Assembly: GCA_963976625.1 (NCBI GenBank)
Contig: CAXBLA010000004.1
Span: forward strand, 62,001-126,000
Direction of reading: 5' to 3'
Source: UBA1924 sp963976625
GTDB taxonomy: Bacteria > Planctomycetota > Phycisphaerae > Phycisphaerales > UBA1924
Length of the DNA: 64,000 nucleotides
Of this stretch, positions 9,480-19,205 are shown in pieces (positions within the stretch are counted from its first letter, which is position 1; each line of letters opens with the position of its first letter). The notes under the pieces are model-generated. The model ran no database searches. It saw nothing but the letters and a program-made list of their open reading frames with translations, and was not told where the DNA came from. Position numbers and translations under genes: made by a program.

Positions 9480-9937
9480 GCTTGATCCTTGACGGGCGTC
9501 GGGCGTTTTTTCGGAGTAACCACATATTTGCGGGAAGAATCGACCAGAAACCGCCCAGAGAGCGCCGTACGCCCAACAAGCATGCGGCACAGCATGCCCT
9601 TTCGGCACACCAGCCCGATCTCGGCGTCGAACTCGTGCTCGCCAATTTTCATGCGGGTCTGGCAGATCACGCGCTCTTGAGGCTGGCCGTGCGATGGCTT
9701 GATGTTGGTGACGCGGTGGCACTTGGCTTGCACCCAGCGGGTCTTGCGGGTGGGCAAGACACGGTAGACGATCTCGAAGCGGACATGCTCCTCGTCGATC
9801 ATCTCGAACTGGGCGACATCGATCGCGCTGGTCTTGGCCCCGGTATCGATCTTGGCCCGGACGCGCCGGATCCCCCACTCGGGGACATCGATGCGTTCCC
9901 GCCAGCCGATGGTGGTCTTTGGTGATTGTTGAGACAT
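9476..9937 (-). CDS. Retropepsin-like (DUF785/RimB type) aspartic protease
   Basis: 153 residues. RAKIDTGAKTSAI near residue 30 carries the DTGA active-site signature of retropepsin-like proteases. The family was formerly annotated as ATP-dependent zinc protease (PF05618). A conserved LVGRTALSGRFLVDSS segment follows near the C terminus. It is the first gene of the operon; its stop overlaps the rimK start (ATGA, 9476-9479). In pseudomonads a protein of this type (RimB) works with RimK in S6 modification, so a role in limiting or reversing RimK-made tails is likely here. Confidence 0.82.
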   Translation of the reverse strand: MSQQSPKTTIGWRERIDVPEWGIRRVRAKIDTGAKTSAIDVAQFEMIDEEHVRFEIVYRVLPTRKTRWVQAKCHRVTNIKPSHGQPQERVICQTRMKIGEHEFDAEIGLVCRKGMLCRMLVGRTALSGRFLVDSSRKYVVTPKKRPTPVKDQA

Positions 9938-10048
9938 AGCTGATTCCCACGGGTTGGCCCGATCATCCCAAGATCGGCTCGCCCCGGCGTGTGCTCTTGA
10001 TCAATGATATGCCGACGGATGGTTGAGCACGGAGCCGCTCTGGGCGGA

Positions 10049-10966
10049 TCAGGCTGGATCAGATGGCCCGGTCGGACCGGCTGGCCCAGCTGGATCAGGG
10101 GAATCTGCATTGATTAGCGAATCGATCTCGGTGGGCTTGCTGACGACCGGGGTCGCGGTGCCGTCGGCGATGGTGCCCGGTGGGATCACACCCGGGGCGA
10201 GCACGCCGGCGGTGATCACAAAGCGGAGCGCTTCCTCGATCGACATCTGCATCTCGATGACCTGATCCTTGGGCAGGTTGATCGTGAACCCTGTAAAAGG
10301 TGTCGGCGAGGTGGGGATAAAGACAGAAACCACCGTCGCGCCCGCGGCCGTATCGATCTGGCGGATCGAGTTGCCCGTCAAGAACCCCACCGTCCAGATG
10401 CCCGGGCTCGGGTATTGCACCAGCACAACCTTGCTAAATGCCATCTTGCTCTCGCCCATGATCATGTCCACGACCTGTTTGACATGCGGGTAGACCTGCT
10501 TGAAGCCGGGTATGCGGGTGATCAGGCGCTCGAGCCGGGCGTAGACCGACTTGCCCATGATGTTGCCCAGCAGCACACCGGCGAGATAGATCAGCATCGT
10601 TGCGACCACGAGCCCGGTGAGGTTGAGGTACCAGTGCGAAGCCCAGAGCTCGGCGAGGATCTTTCGGCGGAGATTGAGCCGGATGGTGTCGTCGGAGACG
10701 GCTTCGCGGATATCCGGGCTCTGACGCGCTGACGCCAGGTCCTGCTCGGTCACCTGGAACCAATCCGGGAGCTTGTCCTCCTCCCAGACCTGAGGGACCA
10801 CCCAGATCACCGCAAAGCGCGTCGCCCGGTTGATCGGCTGGGCGACATTGTTGTACACAAAGCCGAAGGCCTGGACCAAGAGCCAGAGCGTCACCGCGGT
10901 GGGCAGAAGAATCGCTAAACCACGCGAGAAAAAGCGTTTAAAGTCAGATGTGAACGATTCGGCCAT
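10049..10966 (-). CDS. DUF502 membrane protein
   Basis: 305 residues from the ATG at 10966, which has a GAGGA five bases upstream. A TTG at 11017 and an ATG at 11002 would add up to 17 residues with no better ribosome-binding site. Two transmembrane segments are visible (ILLPTAVTLWLLVQAFGFV and LVVATMLIYLAGVLLGNIMG). Family-typical motifs follow: RIPGFKQVYPHVKQVVD and VVLVQYPSPGIWTVGFLT. The C terminus is a low-complexity Pro/Ala/Gly tail. The molecular role of DUF502 proteins is not established. It is divergent from galE. Confidence 0.85.
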   Translation of the reverse strand: MAESFTSDFKRFFSRGLAILLPTAVTLWLLVQAFGFVYNNVAQPINRATRFAVIWVVPQVWEEDKLPDWFQVTEQDLASARQSPDIREAVSDDTIRLNLRRKILAELWASHWYLNLTGLVVATMLIYLAGVLLGNIMGKSVYARLERLITRIPGFKQVYPHVKQVVDMIMGESKMAFSKVVLVQYPSPGIWTVGFLTGNSIRQIDTAAGATVVSVFIPTSPTPFTGFTINLPKDQVIEMQMSIEEALRFVITAGVLAPGVIPPGTIADGTATPVVSKPTEIDSLINADSPDPAGPAGPTGPSDPA

Positions 10967-11124
10967 TCTGGTCCTCGGGTGGCTTGGGAACGGGATGCTC
11001 ATTGTAGGGAATTTCAAGCATCCGGATTCAGATCATCGACCACTTTCCTGACCCAGCGGTACACTCGGCTCGTAGAATCGTCGATCCAAGAGTATTGAAA
11101 CACGATTCTAATCGGGAGAAGCAT

Positions 11125-12165
11125 ATGCAAGTGCTGGTGACGGGCGGGGCAGGATATATCGGATCACACGCTTGCCAGCGATTGCTCAAGGACGGCCATC
11201 GCGTCGTCGCCCTCGACAACCTGCATCGCGGACACCGCGAGCCGATGGATATGCTCAAAGCTGAGTATCCTGATCGCTTCGACTTTGTCCATGCTGATCT
11301 GGGCGAGATCGACACCGTGCTCGAAACCATCAATGCCCACGGGCTCGACACCGTGATGCACTTTGGCGCCCTCGCGTATGTCGGCGAGTCCGTCGAGGAC
11401 CCGCTCTGGTATTATCGGAACAACATCAGCGCCGGGATCGGGCTCCTCGATGCCTGCGACCGGGCCCACAATGGACAGGGCATCGAACGCTTCATCTTCT
11501 CGTCGTCCTGCGCGACCTACGGCGATCCGCCAACGGGCATGATCCCCGTCCCCGAAGACTGCCCCCAGTCCCCGACATCACCGTATGGCTACACCAAGCT
11601 CCACTTCGAGCATATTCTCAGCGACTACGCCAACAAGCGGGCGGTCGAGGGAAAGCCCATCGCCCTGACCATGCTGCGCTATTTCAATGTCGCCGGCAGC
11701 GATCGCACCGGGATGCTCGGCGAGGACCACACCCCCGAAACCCACCTGATCCCCGTCGCGATCGATGCGGCCCTGGGCAAGCGCGATTCGATGTCGATCT
11801 TCGGCACCGACTACCCCACACCCGACGGCACCTGCGTCCGCGATTATGTCCATGTTGAGGACCTGATCAGTGCGCACATCCTGTCGATGAACACGACCAA
11901 GCCCGGGCAGATCGAAGCGTTCAATGTCGGGATCGGAAAGGGATACTCGGTACTCGAGATCCTCGAATCCGTCAAGCGTGTCAGCGGGGTCGACTTCACC
12001 GTCCACCATGCGGACAAACGCCCGGGCGATGCGATCGCGCTCTACAACAACCCAGCGAAGATTCAATCAACGCTGGGCTGGGAAGCACAGATTACAGATA
12101 TCGACGAGATCGTGTCGAGCGCCTTCGCGTGGCTCAAGGCCCATCCGAACGGCTACAGCGACTAA
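11125..12165 (+). CDS. galE: UDP-glucose 4-epimerase
   Basis: 346 residues from the ATG at 11125, preceded by GGGAGAA. The NAD-binding VTGGAGYIGSH opens the protein. SSSCATYGDP carries the catalytic Ser/Thr region, and SPYGYTKLHFEHIL gives the YxxxK catalytic pair of the extended short-chain dehydrogenase family. The C-terminal half keeps DGTCVRDYVHVEDL and the AFNVGIGKGYSVLE substrate-binding motifs. It interconverts UDP-glucose and UDP-galactose for envelope polysaccharides. Convergent with the pseudopilin cluster (7-base gap). Confidence 0.93.
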   Translation: MQVLVTGGAGYIGSHACQRLLKDGHRVVALDNLHRGHREPMDMLKAEYPDRFDFVHADLGEIDTVLETINAHGLDTVMHFGALAYVGESVEDPLWYYRNNISAGIGLLDACDRAHNGQGIERFIFSSSCATYGDPPTGMIPVPEDCPQSPTSPYGYTKLHFEHILSDYANKRAVEGKPIALTMLRYFNVAGSDRTGMLGEDHTPETHLIPVAIDAALGKRDSMSIFGTDYPTPDGTCVRDYVHVEDLISAHILSMNTTKPGQIEAFNVGIGKGYSVLEILESVKRVSGVDFTVHHADKRPGDAIALYNNPAKIQSTLGWEAQITDIDEIVSSAFAWLKAHPNGYSD

Positions 12166-12172
12166 TCTACAA

Positions 12173-12808
12173 TCAATCTTCGAGCCTTGGCGAGGCGCTG
12201 GCGACCAGGCGGATCGTCGGGGCTTCGAGCTTGGACCCGATCGCGACATCCTGCAGGTCGTCGGGCTGGATCACCAGATCCACGGTGACCCGCTTGAGGC
12301 GTGGGCCGACATCGTAGTCCATCGTGAACTTCACATCGTTGAGATTGACCAGCAAGGGTGCTTCGTCATCGCTGTCATAATCGCCGCCAACATAAGTCGT
12401 CACGATATACCAGAGCTCGAAGACGCCCGAATCTTCGGGGCCGTCGCGTTTCTCGAGGCGCGTCACGCGTTCGGTGCCGGTGGACTCGTCACGGAACGAG
12501 ACGAACTCGATGTAGTCCGACTCGAGCACCGGGGTGCTGATCGGGTTGACCGGGTAGGGCCCGAAGGAATCACCGGTGCGGATCATCGCGGTCAGCCGCT
12601 GCATGACGATGCGCGCCACGACATTGGTCGATGCGCCCTCGGTCGTCACCTTGTAGGCCTTAAACGAGCCATCGAGGGCGCCCAGGGTCGCGGTGAGCAG
12701 GGTCGCCGAGATCGTCAGTGAGATCAGGACTTCGATCATGCTGAACCCGCGGCGCGAGTGTGTGGCATGTCGGGGTGATTGTGATTGCATATTCATGTGC
12801 TTTCTCAT
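12173..12808 (-). CDS. PulJ/GspJ-like pseudopilin
   Basis: 211 residues, last gene of the leftward pilus/secretion cluster. SRRGFSMIEVLISLTISATLL is a prepilin peptidase site (Gly before Phe, with the usual Glu at position 5 of the mature protein) followed by the hydrophobic N-terminal helix. The remainder resembles type II secretion minor pseudopilins of the J type (LTAMIRTGDSFG, then a beta-rich domain). The ATG overlaps the stop of the 984-residue gene by four bases, implying translational coupling. Internal Met residues (4, 6) are alternative starts. Confidence 0.75.
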   Translation of the reverse strand: MRKHMNMQSQSPRHATHSRRGFSMIEVLISLTISATLLTATLGALDGSFKAYKVTTEGASTNVVARIVMQRLTAMIRTGDSFGPYPVNPISTPVLESDYIEFVSFRDESTGTERVTRLEKRDGPEDSGVFELWYIVTTYVGGDYDSDDEAPLLVNLNDVKFTMDYDVGPRLKRVTVDLVIQPDDLQDVAIGSKLEAPTIRLVASASPRLED

Positions 12809-15759
12809 AGTGCACCCTCTTGGTACGATCCACGGACCGGCGGCATGGACATCGGGAGCATCAGCCCCGACGGCAGGCGCATGTTGGGCACATGGCGGAG
12901 ACGGATCTTGCCGAACCCGTTGAACGGGACCGGGGTCGAGCCCGCGGGCTGGGGCTCGGTGTATGGCACATCGGCGAGCCCGTCGCCCGTGGTGTCGTAG
13001 CCCACGATGCGGACGCCCCCGACAATCGGGAGATCCGCCGGATCGATGGATTCATAATCGCCATCGCCCGAGCCGAAGTAGCCCAGCGAGGCATTAAAGC
13101 CCGAGGGGTTCCCGATGGGGTTGCCCTGGAAATCTTCGAGCGGGCCCGAGCCGTGGGTCGGATCGAAGGTGAGCAGGAGCGCACCGTCGATGGTGGTGTT
13201 GCCACGCGCATCGAGCACGCCGGCGATGATCGCGCCCTGCAGGGCGATGTTCTGCTCGGGCGGCGAGTTAAACGAGCCGAGATCCACCGAGTAGTTCGGG
13301 AGCATCATCGAGCTCGTCAGGATGTGCTCCATGTCCGCTTCATCCGGGTTCAGGTTCGAGTTCTCCGGCTCATCGGGGTGCTCGGTCGTGAACTGGGTCG
13401 CACCGGTGAACTGGAGCTTGTTGCGTACCTGGGTGTACTCGATCGGCGTATCAGAAACGACCGAACCAACGAACAGACAGTCATGGAAGCGGATATTGTT
13501 CGAGAGCTTCTTGGTATCGATGTAGCGCAAGCCGCCAACCATCAGTGGGTCGGGGAGCAGGTTATAGCTGGCGCCGAAGGTCCCGATCTCGCTCTCAGGG
13601 ACATCACCCGTGTCCAGCGGCGAGATCGACTCTTCGGTCATCAAGATGTACGCGCTTGGAGGGCGAGCATCCGGGTAGTCATCAAGGAATGGAGGCGCGT
13701 TGTTCGCGTCTTCGCCGGCGCTGTCGCCGTAGATAACGCGGGGATACTTGGGCTCGGGCGTGCCGGCGTTGCTCAGTTGGTTGGTGCCGTACTCAGACCA
13801 CATCGGGTGCGTGTTGTCGGCGGCTGTACGGACATAGGTCGCCCCCACGAAGGTACAGTTGACGAAGAGCCCGTTGAGCCCCATCGGGATCTGCACATTG
13901 TTGAAGACCATGTTCTCGAACACCGGACGCCAGTAGACATCGGAGTAGTTGGGCGAGTTGAAGGGTGCCTTCTCAAAGTAGGCCCACGCGGAGTTATCCG
14001 GGATTCCGTCGAAATCATCGTCGGCCCACACCGGGAACAGGTGCGGCTCGCTCTCCCCGGCCGGGTTCATGGCCAGGGTCCAGGTTTCAAGGGTTTCGGT
14101 ATCGGTCCCAAGCTGATCGGCGACCTGCGTCCAGAACGCGTCGCCATCGGCGGCGGCCATCAGCGCATTCTCGGTGTCGGCAAAGCTCGAGGAGTTGATC
14201 TCGGGTAGGGTCAGGTTGTCGGCGTTGAACTCGAGGGGCGCATCGTCCTCACCTGGCACGATCGAGCCGCGGAGGCGTTCGCCGATATCGCCCTGCTCGT
14301 TCTCCCAATCGCTCGCCGAGACGCGGAAGACGAGCCCGCCGCGGACCTTGGCGTATCGGTCATTGGCATCGAGGTAGCCGTCGCGCCAGCCGAGCTCCAT
14401 GTCGGGGAAGGTCTCGTGGATCTGGTCATAATCGAGCGGGTCCTCGTCCTCGGGCTGGAAGATCCGATCATTGTTGACATCGTCGAAGCCGGAGATACCG
14501 TTGTTGTTTCGATCGGGGAGCCCGCCATCGATGAGCAGCGCCAGGTCGTCGTCGATGGGAATACCACCGGGCCCAACGAACTCGGGCGATGAGACATCGA
14601 GCCCTGCGCGGGTTCCGGCGATAAGCGCCGCCGAGAGCGTCACGCGGTTGTCGCCGTTGGCGTCGTAGTGGCGGATGAAGATGTCCATCTCGCCGAGGTA
14701 GCCATCGCCCGTGGCGTCATTGAACGCGCCGTCGAGCTCAGCGTCCCCGTCGTAATCCTTGTCGACGGGCATGCTCGCGCCCTCGATCGGGTGACCGATG
14801 CGCAGGCGGCTGTCGCCGTCGATATCCGAGGTGGCGAGCACGGCCCAAAAATCCATGATCTTCTGATCGAGGATCGGGTCGAGCCCCATGAAGTCAGAGC
14901 GCATCACGATCGGGTCGCCGTTGTTGAACTCGACCTCGTCGTAGCGTGCGCCCATATCGCCCTCGATCTGCACATTCTTGCCGATGAGGATTTTGGAGTG
15001 TGAGATGATCGCCTGGTCGACGGTCTTCTGAAGGCGGTAGTCGCGGGTGATGGTGCGCCGGATGGGCTTGTTGTTGCGTTGGAAATCGTAAACGATGCCC
15101 TCGACGATCACGCGAATGTACTCGCCGCCGGCGAGCGGGGCGTAGCGAATCTGGTAGGCTGGAGGCGGATTGGTGGTGTCGGGGTCGTCCCAGGTCTCGA
15201 GGAGGACCGCGGGCGTGTTGACCCAGTTGGACTCTTCGTACACGCCCGCCTTGATCCCGCCCGGGGCGGCTTCAATGACGGGGTCGTCAACGAACTCAAG
15301 CCCGGTGAGAATGTTCGCGTCCGCATTGTGCGCATTGACTAGCGCCTGGGCGATCCCCGCTGGCGCAGCGCCTTCGGCATATCCGTCGCGCGGATCAGCG
15401 ACCTCGTAGGCCCCGATCAGGGCGCTCTCGCCACGCCAGAGTGCCCAGGTGATGTCCGCGTCGATATCGCTCTCGGCGATGATGAACCGGGACGAAGCCT
15501 CGTTGAGCCGATGCTCGGCGATCGCCATCCCGGTCTCGGCGGCGCTCATCGCACGCATCACATGCAGGTGCATGTTCGCGGTACGGATGTTGCCCGTCGC
15601 GGCGACGGCCATCGCCGCCACAAGTGACCCGAACATGATCAGGAACATCATCGAGAGCACCGAGGCGATCCCTCGACGAGAGACCACGATCCGGCGCTTG
15701 CCCTTGATCGAGCGGGCCGTGCCCGCCTTGGTGCGTAGTGTGTGTACTCGGTGTGTCAT
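12805..15759 (-). CDS. Very large PilX-like pilus-associated protein
   Basis: 984 residues. The N terminus has a basic leader, one hydrophobic helix (RRGIASVLSMMFLIMFGSLVAAMAV) and then AMSAAETGMAIAEHRLNEA. That is the layout of PilX N-terminal-type proteins, which lack the classic GFTLIE cleavage motif. The rest is a large predicted beta-rich extracellular region. It contains Asp/Asn-rich loops such as DANGDNRVT, DRNNNGISGFDDVNNDR and DYDGDAELD, which look like dockerin/thrombospondin-type calcium sites. It lies between two pseudopilin genes and probably sits at a pilus or pseudopilus tip. Most PilX proteins are under 250 residues, so the size is unusual. Confidence 0.7.
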   Translation of the reverse strand: MTHRVHTLRTKAGTARSIKGKRRIVVSRRGIASVLSMMFLIMFGSLVAAMAVAATGNIRTANMHLHVMRAMSAAETGMAIAEHRLNEASSRFIIAESDIDADITWALWRGESALIGAYEVADPRDGYAEGAAPAGIAQALVNAHNADANILTGLEFVDDPVIEAAPGGIKAGVYEESNWVNTPAVLLETWDDPDTTNPPPAYQIRYAPLAGGEYIRVIVEGIVYDFQRNNKPIRRTITRDYRLQKTVDQAIISHSKILIGKNVQIEGDMGARYDEVEFNNGDPIVMRSDFMGLDPILDQKIMDFWAVLATSDIDGDSRLRIGHPIEGASMPVDKDYDGDAELDGAFNDATGDGYLGEMDIFIRHYDANGDNRVTLSAALIAGTRAGLDVSSPEFVGPGGIPIDDDLALLIDGGLPDRNNNGISGFDDVNNDRIFQPEDEDPLDYDQIHETFPDMELGWRDGYLDANDRYAKVRGGLVFRVSASDWENEQGDIGERLRGSIVPGEDDAPLEFNADNLTLPEINSSSFADTENALMAAADGDAFWTQVADQLGTDTETLETWTLAMNPAGESEPHLFPVWADDDFDGIPDNSAWAYFEKAPFNSPNYSDVYWRPVFENMVFNNVQIPMGLNGLFVNCTFVGATYVRTAADNTHPMWSEYGTNQLSNAGTPEPKYPRVIYGDSAGEDANNAPPFLDDYPDARPPSAYILMTEESISPLDTGDVPESEIGTFGASYNLLPDPLMVGGLRYIDTKKLSNNIRFHDCLFVGSVVSDTPIEYTQVRNKLQFTGATQFTTEHPDEPENSNLNPDEADMEHILTSSMMLPNYSVDLGSFNSPPEQNIALQGAIIAGVLDARGNTTIDGALLLTFDPTHGSGPLEDFQGNPIGNPSGFNASLGYFGSGDGDYESIDPADLPIVGGVRIVGYDTTGDGLADVPYTEPQPAGSTPVPFNGFGKIRLRHVPNMRLPSGLMLPMSMPPVRGSYQEGAL

Positions 15760-15835
15760 GGTTCGTTTGCCTTCCGGATCCGAGCGGAGAGATCTGTCCG
15801 ATGATGTTCTGTGTGAGCGATCGTTCGATCAGCTT

Positions 15836-16594
15836 TTAGGGGACGATCCAGGTGACGGTGGTGACCAGATCGGCGGTCAGGTCGTTGACCCCCTGGTAGA
15901 AGATGAGCACGCTCACCCGCAGCGGGTACTCGTCAACCTCGCGCCCCGGGAAACTCCCCTCGGCGGCTTCGAAGAACGCATCGTCGTACGCCTCGGAAGT
16001 ATCGAATGGATTGATTTTCTCAACGAAGATGGTCTGGTACCAGCCCGTCATGGCGGTGCCCGAGAAGACATCTTCATTGTTCGTTGATCCCTGCTCGACG
16101 CCGGTGTGGCTCAGGGCGGGGATCACCTCGCCGAAGGCATTGATCGGCCCGGGCAGATCGGCATCATCGAGACCGGGCGTCCCGACATACGAGAAGGTGA
16201 TGCCGTCGAAGTCGTCGATATCATCGAAGTCGCCCACGACGACCTCGCCGCTGTCCACGCCCCACCCGGAGATGACCATATTGCCGTCGCCGTCGTCAAT
16301 GAGCGTGAGCCCGTTGACCGGATCGTGCTTGGGCAGGTTGCGGGTCATCTCGCGGATCTCGTTGGCGAGGAAGGTCGCGCTGGCGGCGTGCGAAGACCAC
16401 TGGTTCGAGACTATGAACGAGGACTGGGCGTCGACCATCGCCAAGACCCCGACGCCGATAATCACGGTCGCCATGGAGGTCTCGATGAGGGTAAAGCCTG
16501 AGCCCGAGCTGTTTCGGCCCATGCCCCGGGCGAGCGCCCGCTTTGATTGAGTTGGTTTTGATCGCCTTGCCATAGTGGTTTCACGCCTTTCCAT
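15836..16594 (-). CDS. PilV-like pseudopilin
   Basis: 252 residues. SGSGFTLIETSMATVIIGVGVLAMVDAQSS is a type III prepilin cleavage site and helix; cleavage would be after the Gly preceding FTLIE. The following SASATFLANEIREMTRNLP-like segment is typical of PilV/GspI minor pilins. Residues 8 and later offer an alternative start (ATG at 16573). It is separated from the upstream pilC by 24 bases and from the downstream 984-residue gene by 76 bases, all on the same strand. Confidence 0.75.
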   Translation of the reverse strand: MERRETTMARRSKPTQSKRALARGMGRNSSGSGFTLIETSMATVIIGVGVLAMVDAQSSFIVSNQWSSHAASATFLANEIREMTRNLPKHDPVNGLTLIDDGDGNMVISGWGVDSGEVVVGDFDDIDDFDGITFSYVGTPGLDDADLPGPINAFGEVIPALSHTGVEQGSTNNEDVFSGTAMTGWYQTIFVEKINPFDTSEAYDDAFFEAAEGSFPGREVDEYPLRVSVLIFYQGVNDLTADLVTTVTWIVP

Positions 16595-16618
16595 GCCCCG
16601 CTGCCCCTCTAGTGTCCA

Positions 16619-17848
16619 TTACGACACGAGCTGGCTCATCTTGAAGATTGGAAGGATGATCGCCATGGCAATAAAGCCGACGATTGAACCCATTAGGATG
16701 ATCATGATGGGCTCGATCATTCCGGTAACTGCGCGGATGTGGTCCTTGAGCTGCTTGGCGTAGAACACCGAGATCTCGTCGAGGACCTCACCGAGCTGGC
16801 CCGATTCCTCGCCCGCGGAGATCATCTGGATGACCGCCTTGGGCAGAATCGGGTTATTCTGGAGCGGCTCGGCGATCTTTCGACCCTGCTTGACTGACTT
16901 ATGGACCTTGCGCCACATGCCTTCGAAGAGTTTATTGCCCGAGATCTCGCTGGTAATCGTCAGCGTGTCGAGCATCGGCACACCCGCGTTGATCAGCTGG
17001 CCCATGGTCTGGAGCGATCGCGTGATGTACAGCGAGCGGAACATGCCCTTGAGCACCGGGATCGAGAGCTTCATGCGATCGACCCAGAAGGCACCGAGCT
17101 CGGTCTTGATAAACGCGAAGGTCGCCCCGCCGATAACAGCGACGCCCCCGACGATAAACATCCATTGGTCCGTCAGCGTCTTGGAGAGCAGCATCAGGAA
17201 GTTGGTCGCCCAGGGGAGCACATCCTCCTTGCCCTCGAAGATCGTGTAGAACTTGGGCAGCACAAAGGTCAGCAGGAACACCGTCACGGTGACGGCCATG
17301 CCACCGATAATCGCAGGGTAGATCGAAGCACCCAGGACCATCTTCTTGGTCTCGATCTGCTGGGCGATGTACCCGGCGATCCGGTCGAGCATGTCCGAGA
17401 ACGAGCCTGCCATTTCTGATGCGCGCACCATATTGATATATAAAGGACCGAATAGCTTGGGATGACGCGCCAGGGCGTCAGAGAACTGCTTGCCGCTCTC
17501 GACATCGGCTTTGAGCTCGTTGATGATCTTGCGGAAGGTCTTGTGATCCGTCTGGTCTGCAATACCATCGAGCGAGGCGCGCAGGGTGATCCCCGCTCGG
17601 AGCATCACCGAGAGCTGGGTCGTAAAATCGAGCACATGCTTCTGCGTGGGCTTCGAGGAGTTGGCCGCCGCGAGAAACTCGCCGAACTTGCCGCTCGCGC
17701 CCTTGCCCGCCTTCTCCTGATCCACGGCCATCACATGGACACCCTGATTGCGCAGGATCGCCGCGGCGGCGCTGGCGCTGTCTGCAGCCATCGAGCCTGA
17801 CTGGATCTTGCCGTCCTGTGATTTGACCTGGAAGCGATAGTTTGGCAT
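16619..17848 (-). CDS. pilC: Type IV pilus/type II secretion inner-membrane platform protein (PilC/GspF)
   Basis: 409 residues, start ATG 17848 with AGGAG upstream. It shows the duplicated GspF-family fold: two T2SSF repeats, each with a cytoplasmic helical bundle (SVMLRAGITLRASLDGIA; RSLYITRSLQTMGQLINAGVPMLDTL). Membrane helices lie near residues 170-190, 220-245 and at the C terminus (EPIMIILMGSIVGFIAMAI). PilC anchors the assembly and retraction ATPases. The neighbours pilT upstream and pseudopilins downstream support a type IV pilus role over a type II secretion role, but either is possible. Confidence 0.88.
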   Translation of the reverse strand: MPNYRFQVKSQDGKIQSGSMAADSASAAAAILRNQGVHVMAVDQEKAGKGASGKFGEFLAAANSSKPTQKHVLDFTTQLSVMLRAGITLRASLDGIADQTDHKTFRKIINELKADVESGKQFSDALARHPKLFGPLYINMVRASEMAGSFSDMLDRIAGYIAQQIETKKMVLGASIYPAIIGGMAVTVTVFLLTFVLPKFYTIFEGKEDVLPWATNFLMLLSKTLTDQWMFIVGGVAVIGGATFAFIKTELGAFWVDRMKLSIPVLKGMFRSLYITRSLQTMGQLINAGVPMLDTLTITSEISGNKLFEGMWRKVHKSVKQGRKIAEPLQNNPILPKAVIQMISAGEESGQLGEVLDEISVFYAKQLKDHIRAVTGMIEPIMIILMGSIVGFIAMAIILPIFKMSQLVS

Positions 17849-17880
17849 GGGAACTCCTACTTACTTATACATATGCAGAT

Positions 17881-18936
17881 TTAGGCGACAAGCTGGCGTT
17901 CGAGCTTGTCGGGGAAGACGGCCTTGGCGATCGCGTCTTCTTTAGAGATCGTGCCGTTGAAGTAGAGCTCGGCGATCGACGAATCCAGCGAGCACATCCC
18001 GATGGCACGCGAGGTCTCGATCACATTGGGGATCTCGAAGATCTTGTTCTCGCGGATCAAGTTACGAACCGCGGGCGTACACAAGAGCGTCTCGACCGCC
18101 GGGACCATGCCCGGGCGATCCGAGCGGGTAAAGAGTGTCTGCGACACCACCGCCTGGAGCGTCGTCGAGAGCATCGAGCGGATCTGGCTCTGCTGGCCCG
18201 ACGGGTACATGTCGATGATTCGGGACACGGTCTGCGAGGCGTTGACCGTGTGGAGTGTGGACAGCACCAAGTGACCTGTTTCACCAGCGGAGATCGCCAG
18301 CGAGGTGGTCTCGAGGTCACGCATTTCACCCACGAGCAGGATATCGGGGTCCTGACGCAGGGCGTGCTTGAGACCAGAGCTAAAGCTGATCATGTCGCGT
18401 CCGAGCTCGCGCTGCTCGATCAGGCACTGATCGGACTCGAACATGTATTCAACGGGGTCTTCGAGCGTGATGATGTGCTTGGCGTAGCGTTGGTTCATCG
18501 ATTGGATCATGGCCGCGAGCGTCGTGGACTTACCAGAGCCCGTGTCGCCGGTCACGAGGACCAAGCCACGGGGCAGATAGGTCAGTCGGGCGATCACCTC
18601 AGGAAGCGCCAGCGCACTCAGCGGCGGGACCTTCGTCTTAATCGCACGCATCGCCAGCCCGATCACGCCCTTCTGCATGTGCGCGTTCACACGATACCGA
18701 GCAAGCCCCGGGATCTCGTAGGAGAAGTCGGCGTCCTTGTCGCGGGCGAAGTTGGCGAGCACTTCTTTGTTGGACATGCCCTCGAACATCGCCTGGACCA
18801 CGGCTGGGTCCATGCGGGTCTCGCTCATGGGCTTGATCACCTGGTGCACACGCATGGACGCGGGCTCGCCGGAGACGATGTGAATATCAGAAGCGTCGGC
18901 TTCATGTGCTTGACGAAGGATGGCATCGAGTTCCAC
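17881..18936 (-). CDS. pilT: Twitching motility/pilus retraction ATPase PilT
   Basis: 351 residues. The start is GTG at 18936 with GGAG seven bases upstream. Walker A GDTGSGKST is at residues 130-138, the Asp box at DPVEYMF, Walker B around 196-207 (DPDILLVGEMRD) and the His box in GHLVLSTLHTVNA. The C-terminal AVRNLIREN matches the AIRNLIRE element that distinguishes PilT retraction ATPases from PilB. No pilB-type extension ATPase is encoded nearby. It leads the leftward cluster, with 32 bases to pilC. Confidence 0.92.
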   Translation of the reverse strand: MELDAILRQAHEADASDIHIVSGEPASMRVHQVIKPMSETRMDPAVVQAMFEGMSNKEVLANFARDKDADFSYEIPGLARYRVNAHMQKGVIGLAMRAIKTKVPPLSALALPEVIARLTYLPRGLVLVTGDTGSGKSTTLAAMIQSMNQRYAKHIITLEDPVEYMFESDQCLIEQRELGRDMISFSSGLKHALRQDPDILLVGEMRDLETTSLAISAGETGHLVLSTLHTVNASQTVSRIIDMYPSGQQSQIRSMLSTTLQAVVSQTLFTRSDRPGMVPAVETLLCTPAVRNLIRENKIFEIPNVIETSRAIGMCSLDSSIAELYFNGTISKEDAIAKAVFPDKLERQLVA

Positions 18937-19205
18937 AGGTATTCTCCGGGGGTGTCTATCAACTCACGGGCAGTGCTGCATCGCGAAACTCCGCGCTGCA
19001 TCTGCCCTGTTCATCGGTGTCTTGCGTCGTTCGTTCAAACCCAAGCCGTGAGAGTGTGCGAAATCACTGCGGGTTATGCGGGCAAATCCACGCCACAAAC
19101 CCGATCTCAACCAAGACCCAATCGGTATAACCCGCACAGCCCGCACGATCGCCCGCCGGGCCATCAGCTTCGGGAGTCTACTTATACAGGACGAGCCGGG
19201 TGCCG

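Noticed and set aside
8229..9485. 418-codon plus-strand frame opposite rimK
   Set aside because: Antisense to clear RimK and coupled operon; no motif.
12820..14208. 462-codon plus-strand frame antisense to the PilX-like gene
   Set aside because: It is a shadow of a GC-rich gene; the opposite strand has pilin-like N terminus and operon context, and the shadow has no family motif or ribosome-binding site.
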